From contig JAUZEM010000333.1 of assembly GCA_030839005.1 (NCBI GenBank), positions 1 to 21,402 on the forward strand: DNA of 21,402 nucleotides. Direction: 5' to 3'. A program made the translations under genes and the position numbers. The number at the start of each line of letters is the position of its first letter. Position 1 is the first letter of the stretch. Under the pieces are notes generated by a model. That model worked only from the letters and a program-made list of their open reading frames with translations. It made no database searches and was not told the origin of the DNA. This document shows positions 1-6,990 of the stretch, piece by piece. The DNA comes from Actinomycetota bacterium (lineage in GTDB: Bacteria; Actinomycetota; Acidimicrobiia; IMCC26256; PALSA-610).

Positions 1-206
1 TGGATGCCGACGAGATGCGCGAGATCGCCGAGGTTCTCGCGGCTGTCCTTCGGGGCACGTCCGCCGGTGTGGTCGCGTCGGGACCGAACCAAGGGAAGCC
101 ATCACTCGTGCAGTTCCGCCTCGACGAGGAGGAACTTCGCGCCGCCCGCTCGAGAGTGGACGACCTCCTCGTTCGATACCCGCTCTACCCCGAAATTGAG
201 CTGTAA
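1..206 (+). CDS. glyA: Serine hydroxymethyltransferase, C-terminal fragment
   Basis: The gene enters from the left edge (reading frame begins at base 3) and ends at TAA 204-206; about 67 residues are visible. The helical stretch DEMREIAEVLAAVLRG and the closing segment RVDDLLVRYPLYPEIEL match the extreme C-terminus of actinobacterial serine hydroxymethyltransferases, which typically carry an MR-I-G/A-I helix and end in a 'FPLYP' motif. The full enzyme is PLP-dependent, cytosolic, and interconverts serine plus tetrahydrofolate with glycine plus 5,10-methylene-tetrahydrofolate. The PLP lysine and all catalytic residues lie outside the window, so the call rests on the tail alone. No downstream partner is obvious: 99 bases and an inverted repeat separate it from the next gene. 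Confidence 0.72.
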   Translation, partial: DADEMREIAEVLAAVLRGTSAGVVASGPNQGKPSLVQFRLDEEELRAARSRVDDLLVRYPLYPEIEL

Positions 207-233
207 CGTCTGCCCCGAACCGATGCCGCGAAG

Positions 234-282
234 ATTCATGGGTCTTCCAATGCCCTCAGGAGACACTCCCGGACCCATGAAT
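234..282. repeat. 11-bp perfect inverted repeat between glyA and next gene
   Basis: ATTCATGGGTC at 234-244 is the exact reverse complement of GACCCATGAAT at 272-282, with a 27-base spacer. It starts 28 bases after the glyA stop and ends 23 bases before the ATG at 306. It could fold as a long-loop hairpin ending glyA transcription, or be a two-half-site operator for the downstream operon. No T-tract follows, so a classical intrinsic terminator is unlikely. Confidence 0.6.
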
Positions 283-305
283 GCGCCTGAGTCCGGAGGT
301 TGACG

Positions 306-893
306 ATGTTCGTACAGGTGATCAAGGGGAAGGTGAGCGATCCGGCCGCCGTACGTCGACAGAACGACCGGTGGCGCAAGGAAGTGCAGCCGGGCGCGAC
401 CGGGTTCCTCGGCAGCACGGTCGGCGTCGCCGCCGACGGCACGTTCATCGCGCTCGCTCGCTTTGCCGACGAGGCGGCCGCCAAGAAGAACTCGTCCCGG
501 GCCGAGCAGAGCGCGTGGTGGGCCGAGACGGCAAAGCTATTCGACGCCGAGCCGACGTTTCGCGAGTCGAGCGACGTCACGACGCTGTTCGACGGTGGCT
601 CCGACAGCGCGCGGTTCGTGCAGGTGATGGAGGGATCCGTAAAGGATCGCACCAAGGCCGAAGCATTCGAGACCCCGGAGATGCTGAAAGAGCTCCGCGC
701 CGCGCGACCGGATCTGATCGGTTCGGTGCGCGCGTGGTTCCCGGGCGGGAAGTTCGTCGACGCCGCGTACTTCACGAGCGAGGAAGACGCGCGCAAAGGG
801 GAGAGCTCGGCTGATTTCTCGGGACAGCAGGAGTACATGGACCTGTTCGGCGAGATGACGTTCATCGACGTCCGCGACCCGATCCTCACATGA
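306..893 (+). CDS. Tandem-duplicated dimeric alpha/beta-barrel (ABM-like) protein
   Basis: This encodes 195 aa, probably cytosolic and of unknown function. Two similar halves are visible. Residues 1-90 contain FVQVIKGKV, FLGSTVG, FIALARF and DEAAAKK. Residues 103-191 contain FVQVMEGSV, LIGSVRAW, FVDAAYF and EEDARKG in the same order and spacing. This is the beta-alpha-beta layout of the ferredoxin-like dimeric barrel superfamily (antibiotic biosynthesis monooxygenase-like and stress-response barrels), fused so one chain could form its own barrel. I see no catalytic residues. ATG 306 is preferred over TTG 300 because GGAGG at 295-299 lies 6 bases upstream of the ATG. The stop overlaps the next gene's start (ATGA at 890-893), implying translational coupling. 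Confidence 0.8.
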   Translation: MFVQVIKGKVSDPAAVRRQNDRWRKEVQPGATGFLGSTVGVAADGTFIALARFADEAAAKKNSSRAEQSAWWAETAKLFDAEPTFRESSDVTTLFDGGSDSARFVQVMEGSVKDRTKAEAFETPEMLKELRAARPDLIGSVRAWFPGGKFVDAAYFTSEEDARKGESSADFSGQQEYMDLFGEMTFIDVRDPILT

Positions 894-1552
894 GCGACCG
901 AACGATTCGTGGTGCCGGCGCGGCCGGCATCGTCTTCGTGATTCTCGTCGTGATCACGATTGCGATCTCGGGGTCGCCGCCCATGGCCGACGATGCCGTG
1001 AACAAGATTCGCGACTACTACGTCGACCACCGGTCGAAGCTGCTGTGGGCCAACCTCATCGGCCTGGTTGCCATCCCGTTCGTCCTGTGGTTCGCAGTGG
1101 TGCTACGGGAGATGTTCCGGGGCGACCGACTCGCCAACGCGCTCGGCACCCTCTCGCTCGCGGGACTGCTCGTGACCGCGCCGATGGCGATGATCGGCGG
1201 CGCGCTCCAAGTCTCGGTCATCTACGTCGACGGTGCAGCGCAGGCGTACCGGCCCGACACGTTGCGACTCCTCTGGGACGCGCAGAGCCTGGCGTTCGCA
1301 GCCACGTCAGCCGGCATCGTGGCGTTCACGTTGGGCGCCGCGCTGGCGATCCGCCGCACCGGCGCGCTGCCGAGCTTCACGATGTGGCTGGCGTTACTCG
1401 CGGTCGTCGGCAACATCGTCGCGATGTTCACTGTGCTCGACGCCGGCGCCGCGACCATCGGCCTCGCGGGCGTGACGACGTTCGCGCTCTTCATCCTGGT
1501 CACCGGCACCACCATGGCGGCCGGGAAGACGAACGCGCCAGTCGGACCCTGA
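890..1552 (+). CDS. Six-helix integral membrane protein, unknown function
   Basis: This encodes 220 aa. Six hydrophobic segments are visible near residues 12-28, 51-72, 88-113, 128-154, 163-183 and 189-209. A soluble loop rich in charged residues follows helix 1 (about 29-50, with a DYYVDHRSKL stretch). It resembles DUF4386-like actinobacterial membrane proteins, but I cannot name the family firmly. There is no ATP-binding or obvious catalytic motif. The ATG at 890 overlaps the preceding stop by four bases, so it is probably co-translated with the barrel protein. Its own TGA at 1550-1552 sits inside the apparent CTG start of the next gene. Coupling on both sides suggests the three proteins are made together. 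Confidence 0.8.
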   Translation: MSDRTIRGAGAAGIVFVILVVITIAISGSPPMADDAVNKIRDYYVDHRSKLLWANLIGLVAIPFVLWFAVVLREMFRGDRLANALGTLSLAGLLVTAPMAMIGGALQVSVIYVDGAAQAYRPDTLRLLWDAQSLAFAATSAGIVAFTLGAALAIRRTGALPSFTMWLALLAVVGNIVAMFTVLDAGAATIGLAGVTTFALFILVTGTTMAAGKTNAPVGP

Positions 1553-2268
1553 CGGACTCCTGGCGCGCGATCGCTGCTCTCAACAACGCGCAATGGTGCG
1601 ATGTCGTCTGTCGGTCCCACGGTGCGCGGACCCGATTCGACGACGACGCGTGGACGAGTCGGGCGCGGACGCCGCTCTACTACCCCGACGCGGTCACGCT
1701 GGTACCGGATGTCTCCATTCCCGACCTGCTCGCGCGCGTCGACGCGTCGGCGGGTTGTTCGATCAAAGACAGCTTCGCGTCGCTCGATCTCACCGACCAC
1801 GGTTTCCGACTTCTGTTCGACGCACAGTGGATCGTCCGGACGAGTACACCGCTCCCGCCGGAGGAAGGTGGCGCGCGTTGGGATCGGGTGCGCGACCGTG
1901 ACGGCTTCGTGCGGTGGGTCGAGGCCTGGCGGGCGGAGGATGGTCCGACGGGTGTCCTGCGCGCCGATCTTCTCGATCACGACTCGGTCGCAGTGCTCGC
2001 TTCGCGCGCGGGCGACCGCGTAGTGGGTGGTGCGATCCTCAACCGCGGCGCGAACGTCGTCGGGATCTCCAATTGCTTCGCGGACGAGGGCGTCACCTCG
2101 CCGAGCTGGTCCGGCTTGCTCGCCATCGCCCGCTCCATCTTCGCCACGTCGACCTTCGTCGGCTACGAGTCCGGCGGCCGATTGGCCGCCGCAGAACGCG
2201 ACGGCTTCGAGATCGCGGGTCCCCTACGCGTGTGGATTCGCGAAGATCCGGCGCCGGCGCGGCGCTGA
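1549..2268 (+). CDS. GNAT-like acetyltransferase-fold protein, apparent CTG start
   Basis: This encodes about 239 aa. Coding character begins right after the previous stop: TDSWRAIAALNNAQWCDVV, then SHG, YYPDAVTL, GCSIKDSF and a C-terminal segment with VGISN, FVGYESG and AAERDGFEIAGPLRVW. I recognise this pattern from actinobacterial hypothetical proteins with a degenerate GNAT fold at the C-terminal half. A substrate cannot be assigned. In this frame there is no ATG, GTG or TTG between 1549 and 1888, and starting at 1888 would discard the conserved N-terminal half. The in-frame GTG at 1384 would add an arginine-rich shadow of the membrane gene. CTG at 1549, overlapping the TGA at 1550-1552 as CTGA, is therefore the best start. 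A weak GGGAAG lies about 20 bases upstream. Confidence 0.7.
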   Translation: MTDSWRAIAALNNAQWCDVVCRSHGARTRFDDDAWTSRARTPLYYPDAVTLVPDVSIPDLLARVDASAGCSIKDSFASLDLTDHGFRLLFDAQWIVRTSTPLPPEEGGARWDRVRDRDGFVRWVEAWRAEDGPTGVLRADLLDHDSVAVLASRAGDRVVGGAILNRGANVVGISNCFADEGVTSPSWSGLLAIARSIFATSTFVGYESGGRLAAAERDGFEIAGPLRVWIREDPAPARR

Positions 2269-2294
2269 GGTCGCGCGGACTCGGAGCGCGTCAC

Positions 2295-2324
2295 CCGTCG
2301 GCGTGAGGTCGACCACGCCGTCGG
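2295..2324. terminator. GC-rich hairpin between convergent genes
   Basis: CGGCGTG at 2299-2305 pairs with CACGCCG at 2314-2320 around an 8-base loop. After a T-T mismatch, CCG 2295-2297 pairs with CGG 2322-2324. It lies in the 72-base gap between the GNAT-like gene's stop and the stop of the minus-strand small gene. It is probably a bidirectional terminator, although the T-run is weak (CTCTCT follows on the plus strand). Confidence 0.5.
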
Positions 2325-2340
2325 CTCTCTACAAGGAGGT

Positions 2341-2526
2341 TCAGCGCGCAGGAGTGCTCGGACGTAGTACTGCTTCGCACTCGTGGATCACGTCCGCGCC
2401 GTAGTGGATGCGCACCGCGGCAAGTGTTCCATCGTCGTCGTGCGTCTCATCGAGCGTGACGCTGTTGGACGACTCAATCTCGGTTCCACAGATCGGGCAG
2501 GGGAACTTGTAGAGCATCGTCGACAT
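2341..2526 (-). CDS. Small Cys-containing (zinc-ribbon-like) protein
   Basis: This encodes 61 aa. The N-terminus reads MSTMLYKFPCPICGTEIES, with a CxxC knuckle (CPICG), and near the C-terminus there is HECEA. The C-x2-C plus H-x-C arrangement could bind one zinc, but the second pair is not a canonical knuckle. The centre is acidic (DETHDDDG). ATG at 2526 is chosen because GAAGGGA lies just upstream on the minus strand; GTG 2553 is an alternative adding nine residues, and ATG 2517 a shorter one. It lies downstream of the topoisomerase gene on the same strand with a 167-base gap, so it may have its own promoter: TATAAC reads on the minus strand at 2593-2588, with no good -35. No function is recognised. 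Confidence 0.58.
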   Translation of the reverse strand: MSTMLYKFPCPICGTEIESSNSVTLDETHDDDGTLAAVRIHYGADVIHECEAVLRPSTPAR

Positions 2527-2560
2527 CGGGTTCCCTTCGTCTTCGTATTTCACAGTGGGC

Positions 2561-2572
2561 CCGCCCGGGCGG
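2561..2572. repeat. 12-bp perfect palindrome in intergenic region 2527-2693
   Basis: CCGCCCGGGCGG is its own reverse complement. It lies 35 bases upstream of the small zinc-ribbon-like gene's start, between that start and a TATAAC -10-like hexamer at 2588-2593. It could be an operator in the leader, but in GC-rich DNA a 12-bp palindrome can arise by chance. I see no gene in the rest of this gap. Confidence 0.35.
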
Positions 2573-2693
2573 AAGTCGCTGAACGGCGTTATATCGCATT
2601 CGCTCGATGGCTCGCTCGGGGGAGATCGTCCGGCGCGATTTCGGCCACGAACCGTCCGGCGATATCGCGGTCGGTGAGCATCGCGTCCGACAC

Positions 2694-3800
2694 TTACGCC
2701 GCCCGTGCTCTCCCGGCTCGCGCGCGGGACGTGCGACTCTTTCGCAGCGATCGAAGAAGACTGAGCAACTTGCGCTCCTCGGGGAGAAGCTGACTGCTGC
2801 CCCGCGCCGAGGCGTCGTGCCAGCGCTCACCCAGCGAGCCGTCGCAATACCAAGCGACGATCGCGGGATGCACGTAGCTGGAACGCGAAACCGCGCGGGT
2901 GTTGCGCAGATACGAGCTCACGTCGTCGAGCGCGGCCGCCAGCGTCTTGCTGGCCATCGACTCCGATTTCGGCGGCGGTTCGCCTGCCAGTTGATCGACG
3001 GCGAGCAGCGTTCCCGCCCAGGTGCTGTAGTCCTTGGCGGTCACCGCGCTCCCCGCCGTCGCCCGGAGGTTGTCGTTCACGTCGGATGAGGTGATCGGGT
3101 GCGCGTCGCCCGCGTCGTCGACGTACTGAAACAGCACTTGCCCCGGCAGGTCCTGACATTTCCGGACGACGCGCCGCAAGCGGGCGTCGGCGACGTTCAC
3201 ATCGGCCGCGATGCCGTGCTTGCCCTCGAAGACGAGCCGAAGGGTGGTCGGTGTGAACTTGGCGTGCCGGTTGCGGAGTGTCGTCAATCCGTACGAACCG
3301 TTCTCACGCGCGTACTCCTCGTTCCCGACGCGCACGAGCGTCAGTTCGAGGAGGCTCACCACGGCGGCGACGATCTTCTCCTTCGGCATCCCGGTAACCC
3401 TGAGATCTCGTGCGACACGTGCGCGAATCTTCGGGAGGGACTGAGCGAACTCGAGCAGTCGATCGAACTTCTCGGCGTCGCGGTGGGCGCGGTATCCGGG
3501 GTGGTATCGATATTGCTTGCGCCCCCGAGCGTCTCGCCCGGTTGCCTGCAGGTGCCCGCTCGGATCGGCGCAGATCCACACGTCTCGCCACGCAGGCGGA
3601 ATCGCGAGCGCCCGGATGCGCTGCACGGTTGCGGCGTTGGCGCGGGTTCCGTCGGGTCCGAGGTACACGAATCCCTTGCCCGCGCGCCGGCGCAGGAGCC
3701 CGGGCGCACGGTCGTCCGACCACAGCAGCGCGGGCGGAAGGTCTTCGGGATCGGTCAACACGGACTCGCCGTACCCGACGTCGGCGCCGATCATGCGCAC
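2694..3800 (-). CDS. DNA topoisomerase IB (poxvirus/bacterial type)
   Basis: This encodes 368 aa from GTG 3800 (ATG 3794 is equally possible). Type IB topoisomerases relax supercoils through a transient 3'-phosphotyrosyl bond, without ATP. The order of elements fits the bacterial family. An N-terminal domain (about 25-100) has GFVYLGPDG, IPPAW, and GRKQYRYH. The catalytic domain has LVRVGNEEYA (Arg157), GLTTLRNRHA, FEGKHG (Lys194), SDVNDNLR, and the tyrosine motif AVSRSSYVHPAIVAWY (Tyr309). The usual histidine is replaced by Asn301-region LRNT, as in many bacterial enzymes. The KDFRTW motif, which supplies an active-site arginine, reads AKDYSTWAGT here, with Ser259 in its place. The C-terminus is a basic tail rich in R, S and A. 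The gene starts 4 bases after the MMPL stop, so it is probably in the same transcript. Confidence 0.9.
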   Translation of the reverse strand: MRMIGADVGYGESVLTDPEDLPPALLWSDDRAPGLLRRRAGKGFVYLGPDGTRANAATVQRIRALAIPPAWRDVWICADPSGHLQATGRDARGRKQYRYHPGYRAHRDAEKFDRLLEFAQSLPKIRARVARDLRVTGMPKEKIVAAVVSLLELTLVRVGNEEYARENGSYGLTTLRNRHAKFTPTTLRLVFEGKHGIAADVNVADARLRRVVRKCQDLPGQVLFQYVDDAGDAHPITSSDVNDNLRATAGSAVTAKDYSTWAGTLLAVDQLAGEPPPKSESMASKTLAAALDDVSSYLRNTRAVSRSSYVHPAIVAWYCDGSLGERWHDASARGSSQLLPEERKLLSLLRSLRKSRTSRARAGRARAA

Positions 3801-3804
3801 CCGG

Positions 3805-6042
3805 TCAGTGCGGAGTGACGCGGCGCTCGTCGTCGGCGTGTACGAGCTCGTCGAGCTCGGCGTCGATGGCGCCGGGCGTCTCGCCCTCGACGAGGAGTTT
3901 CGGCAGACGGCGAGCGAGCGGCGCCGGCAACCACCAGTTGGCGTCGCCGAGCAGCTCCATGGTCGCGGGGACCAGCACCATGCGCACGAGGGTCGCGTCG
4001 ACGAAGATCGCGGTCGCCAGCCCGACGCCCATCATCTTCAGGAAGACTTGGTCGGCGAGCACGAACGCGAGGAACACGGAGATCATGACTGCAGCGGCGG
4101 CGGTGATGACCCGCGCGGTGTGCGCGAGCCCGTCGGCGACCGCGCTCGCGTTGTCGCCGGTGCGCGCGTACTCCTCGCGGATCCGTGAGAGCAGGAAGAC
4201 CTCGTAGTCCATCGAGAGCCCGAAAAGGATCGCAAACATCATCATCGGGATGAAGCTCGGGATCGGTACCGGGTCGTGAATGCCGACGAGCCCGCCGAGC
4301 CATCCGCCGCGCACCATCACCGCGACGACGCCGTAGGCCGCGCCGACCGACAACAGGTTCATGATCGCGGCTTTGAGGGGCACGAGGATCGAGCGGAACA
4401 CGACGAGCAGCAACAGGAACGACAGGAGGATCACGACCGCGATGAACGCGGCGAGGCGGTCGACGATGTAGCGCGTCGCGTCGACGCTCATCGCCGTGGT
4501 CCCGCCGACGGACACCGAGACGCCCGTGCCGGCGGTGGCCCGGGGCAACACGTCGTGGCGCAGGCGCTTCACGAGGTTCTGGGTGGCGTCGGCTTGGGGG
4601 GACGACTTCGGATACGCGCTCACGAGCGCGATCCGGCGGTCGGGGCTCGGCACCGGCGGACCGACGAACGCGACGTCGGGGTCGGCGGCCACCTGCGCTG
4701 CGACCGGACCAACCGCGGCCGCGGGGTCCTTGCCGTCGGCGGTCGCGACGAGCAGAAGCGGGCCGTTGAACCCGGGACCGAAACCTCGGCTGCGCAGGTC
4801 GTAGGCGCGTCGGGTCGTGAACGACTGCGGATCGTTGCCGGCGTCGGGGAAGCCGAAGTGCATGTGGCGCGCGGGCGCGGCCAATGCGAGCAACGCCAAG
4901 AGGCACACGATCGCCGCCGTCCAGGGGCGTCGCTGCACGACGCGGCTCCACCGGTACGAGAGCGAACCGCGATCGCCGGAAGCCTTTCGATTCACGAACG
5001 GCACCCGCAGCCGGTCGATCTTCGATCCGATGAAGCCGAGCATCGCGGGCAGCAGCGTGACCGACGCCAACATCACCACGAGCACCGCGAAGACCGCGCC
5101 GACCGCCAGGCCGCGCAGGAAGCCGAGGTTCATCACGAACAGACCGAGCAGCGAGATGATCACGGTGCAGCCGGCAAAGATCACCGCCCGCCCCGACGTC
5201 TTGATCGCGGTGATGACCGCAGCGCGCGGCTCGAGTCCGTCGTGCAACGCGGCGCGGTAGCGGGTGACGATGAACAGCACGTAGTCGATCCCGACACCGA
5301 TGCCGATCATCGCCGCGACCTGGGGTGCGAAGTCGGGGACTTCGAGCACTCTGGCCGCGAGTGTGACGAGGCTCAGGCCGACACCGAGGCCGACGACGGC
5401 GACGAGGATCGGCAAACCCATCGCCAGCAACGATCCGAAGCTGACGAGCAGGATCAACGCGGCGACCAACAGCCCGAGACCCTCCGAGCTGAACGACGTC
5501 TGCTCGGCGCCCATGATGGCGAAGCCGGCCAACTCGACCTGCAGGTCGGGGCGATCGACCTTCTCGCCCAAGGTCAGGAGCCCCTTGGCGTCGCTCGTCT
5601 TGTAGTCGGAGATGGTCTGGTCGAGCCGCACCGTGCCGTACGCGATCGTGCGCGCCGGTGCGATCTGTCGCGCGCCCTCGGCGGAGAACGGCGAGACCAC
5701 CGCGCGCACGTGCGGCTGCTTCGCGAACTGGCCGAGGACGTCGGTGATCCGGGCGCGCACGGTCGGATCGTCGATCGTCTTGCCCTGGCGCGCCTGGAAC
5801 ACGACATCCACGTCGTCGCCGGCCCGGGCCGAGAAGCTGCGCTGCAACAGGTCCTGCGCCGTCTGCGAGTCCGAGCCCGGGGTGGTGAACGTGAAGTGGT
5901 AGCTGCCGCCGAATGCGCCCGCGCACACCGCGGTGCCGACAAGCAGCGCGATCCACAGCAGCAGCACGCGGCGGCGACGGCGGTACGACCAGTCCGCCAG
6001 GCGGGCGAGCACGGTCGGGCGCTCGGTGCTTCTCACGTCCAT
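3805..6042 (-). CDS. MMPL-family RND transporter
   Basis: This encodes 745 aa, a proton-driven inner-membrane exporter of the RND superfamily, typically for lipids or hydrophobic compounds. The layout is classical: a basic N-terminus, TM1 (about 25-45), a periplasmic domain (about 46-185), a block of five or six helices to about 335, then the repeat with TM7 (about 373-390), a second periplasmic domain, and helices from about 530 to 705. Proton-relay Asp-Tyr pairs are visible in both halves: GIDYVLF (Asp253-Tyr254) and GLSMDYEVFLLSR (Asp612-Tyr613), matching the TM4 and TM10 positions known from MmpL3. AGGAG lies 8 bases upstream of ATG 6042. It follows the ArsR/AHSA1 pair after 106 bases containing repeats. 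The substrate is unknown. Confidence 0.93.
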   Translation of the reverse strand: MDVRSTERPTVLARLADWSYRRRRRVLLLWIALLVGTAVCAGAFGGSYHFTFTTPGSDSQTAQDLLQRSFSARAGDDVDVVFQARQGKTIDDPTVRARITDVLGQFAKQPHVRAVVSPFSAEGARQIAPARTIAYGTVRLDQTISDYKTSDAKGLLTLGEKVDRPDLQVELAGFAIMGAEQTSFSSEGLGLLVAALILLVSFGSLLAMGLPILVAVVGLGVGLSLVTLAARVLEVPDFAPQVAAMIGIGVGIDYVLFIVTRYRAALHDGLEPRAAVITAIKTSGRAVIFAGCTVIISLLGLFVMNLGFLRGLAVGAVFAVLVVMLASVTLLPAMLGFIGSKIDRLRVPFVNRKASGDRGSLSYRWSRVVQRRPWTAAIVCLLALLALAAPARHMHFGFPDAGNDPQSFTTRRAYDLRSRGFGPGFNGPLLLVATADGKDPAAAVGPVAAQVAADPDVAFVGPPVPSPDRRIALVSAYPKSSPQADATQNLVKRLRHDVLPRATAGTGVSVSVGGTTAMSVDATRYIVDRLAAFIAVVILLSFLLLLVVFRSILVPLKAAIMNLLSVGAAYGVVAVMVRGGWLGGLVGIHDPVPIPSFIPMMMFAILFGLSMDYEVFLLSRIREEYARTGDNASAVADGLAHTARVITAAAAVMISVFLAFVLADQVFLKMMGVGLATAIFVDATLVRMVLVPATMELLGDANWWLPAPLARRLPKLLVEGETPGAIDAELDELVHADDERRVTPH

Positions 6043-6107
6043 GACAGGTGACTCCTCATCGTGTGCTCGACTGTCGCTCGTTAAGACCGCGACGCGACCC
6101 GGAACTC

Positions 6108-6148
6108 ATCGATCGCCCGATGTTCGAGATGTTCGAGGTGATCGATCG
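6108..6148. promoter_or_regulatory. Nested repeats upstream of MMPL gene, candidate operator
   Basis: ATCGATCG occurs at 6108-6115 and again at 6141-6148. Between them lies a 9-bp tandem repeat, GATGTTCGA, at 6119-6127 and 6128-6136. The two arrays share nearly the same centre (about 6128). They occupy the space between the AHSA1-like stop (6149) and the MMPL start (6042), so they could bind a regulator of the transporter. No convincing -35/-10 pair was found beside them. Confidence 0.4.
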
Positions 6149-6583
6149 TCAGGAGATGTCGGCGAGGTACGCCTCGAGGCGATCGAGGCTCGAGTTGAAG
6201 CCGGCTTCGGATTCCGGAGTCGCGTACATCGGGGGCACGTTGGTCTGATGGATCCGCAGCTCGGTGCGCCCGTCACCGAGATCGATGAACGTCGAAGTAG
6301 ACGTCATGCCGATGTCGGGCTCGATCCACGCGAGCTTCTCCGGCGGGTCGATCTCGGTGAAGACGCCCCGGCTCGGGTATTGCTCGCCGGTGGCGTCATT
6401 GACCATGACCGTTGCGAACACTCCCCCGACTCGGAGGTCGACGGTGATGTGCTCGATGGGGGTGCTCATCCCGACGGGCCCCCAGAAGTGGGTCAGATGC
6501 TCGGGCTCGGTGACGCACTTGAAGAGCAGTTCCCGAGGTGCGTTGAAGACACGAGTGATGACGAGTTCCCCGGTTTGAGTCAT
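6149..6583 (-). CDS. AHSA1/SRPBCC-domain protein
   Basis: This encodes 144 aa, a single START-like helix-grip domain of the 'activator of Hsp90 ATPase homologue 1' type. Diagnostic stretches are VITRVFNAPRELLFKC, a tryptophan segment LTHFWGP, DLRVGGVF, GVFTEIDPPEKLAW, and the C-terminal amphipathic helix FNSSLDRLEAYLADI. Such proteins have a deep hydrophobic pocket and are thought to bind small lipophilic ligands; no enzymatic activity can be read here. The start overlaps the stop of the ArsR gene by four bases (ATGA on the minus strand, 6583-6580). This is the very common ArsR-AHSA1 operon pairing, in which the first gene controls the second. Confidence 0.9.
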   Translation of the reverse strand: MTQTGELVITRVFNAPRELLFKCVTEPEHLTHFWGPVGMSTPIEHITVDLRVGGVFATVMVNDATGEQYPSRGVFTEIDPPEKLAWIEPDIGMTSTSTFIDLGDGRTELRIHQTNVPPMYATPESEAGFNSSLDRLEAYLADIS

Positions 6584-6954
6584 GGGTCGTTCCTGTCGTT
6601 TCGCCGGTCGGTGTGGCTGCCGTTTCGGAGCTCATTGAGGTGTTCGTCGAGGCGATCGAGGCGTTCCGTCCATACCCGGCGTTGCCCGTCGATCCAATCC
6701 GTAGCGGCTCCCAGCGCGCCGGCTTCGAGCCGGCAGGGTCGGGTCTGGCGGTGCCGGCCGCGTGAGATCAACCCCGCTCGTTCCAGGACCTGGATGTGCT
6801 TGGACACCGCCTGGACGCTCATGGCGAACGGTTCGGCGAGCTCGTTGACCGTGGCTTCACCGCCGGTCAGCTGGGCGACGATGGAGCGCCGGGTCGGGTC
6901 GGCCAGCGCCGCGAACATGGCGTCGAGGTCGTCGTCCGACAGGGTGGCCGTCAC
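6580..6954 (-). CDS. ArsR-family winged-helix repressor (SdpR-like, no metal site)
   Basis: This encodes 124 aa from GTG 6954. The winged-helix domain occupies about residues 9-75: FAALADPTRRSIVAQL, then ATVNELAEPF, the recognition helix MSVQAVSKHIQVLERAGLI, and a basic wing (SRGRHRQTRPCRL). The ELCVCDL metal-binding box of ArsR/SmtB is absent and only Cys74 is present, so it is not a metal sensor. It resembles the subgroup paired with AHSA1 proteins. The C-terminus (about 112-124) is hydrophilic and rich in D, N and R. The only sensible start lies 7 bases after a -10-like hexamer, so the transcript may be leaderless. It probably represses itself, AHSA1 and perhaps the MMPL transporter through the palindrome at 6964-6995. 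Confidence 0.9.
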   Translation of the reverse strand: MTATLSDDDLDAMFAALADPTRRSIVAQLTGGEATVNELAEPFAMSVQAVSKHIQVLERAGLISRGRHRQTRPCRLEAGALGAATDWIDGQRRVWTERLDRLDEHLNELRNGSHTDRRNDRNDP

Positions 6955-6961
6955 GACCGCT

Positions 6962-6990
6962 ATTCAACTTCTTTATTGATCAACTGTCAA
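6962..6990 (-). promoter_or_regulatory. Sigma-70-type promoter of the arsR gene
   Basis: On the minus strand, TTGACA (6990-6985) is a perfect -35. After exactly 17 bases comes TTGAAT (6967-6962), which matches four of six -10 positions. The GTG start lies 7 bases further on, at the expected transcription start, so the mRNA would be leaderless or nearly so. The promoter is AT-rich in contrast to its surroundings. Its -35 lies upstream of, and its spacer overlaps, the last codon of the preceding gene (stop 6982-6980). Confidence 0.7.

Noticed and set aside
1045..1548. N-terminal extension of the GNAT-like gene to an upstream ATG or to GTG 1384
   Set aside because: The added residues are arginine-rich and are the out-of-frame reading of the membrane protein gene; similarity to the recognised family starts only after 1549.
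4276..6051. 591-codon plus-strand open frame opposite the first MMPL gene
   Set aside because: Asp/Arg/His/Gln-rich shadow with no domain signature; the minus strand carries the real gene with a good ribosome binding site.
6580..6954. Metal-responsive ArsR/SmtB regulator
   Set aside because: No ELCVCDL box and only one cysteine; partnership with AHSA1 points to the non-metal subgroup.
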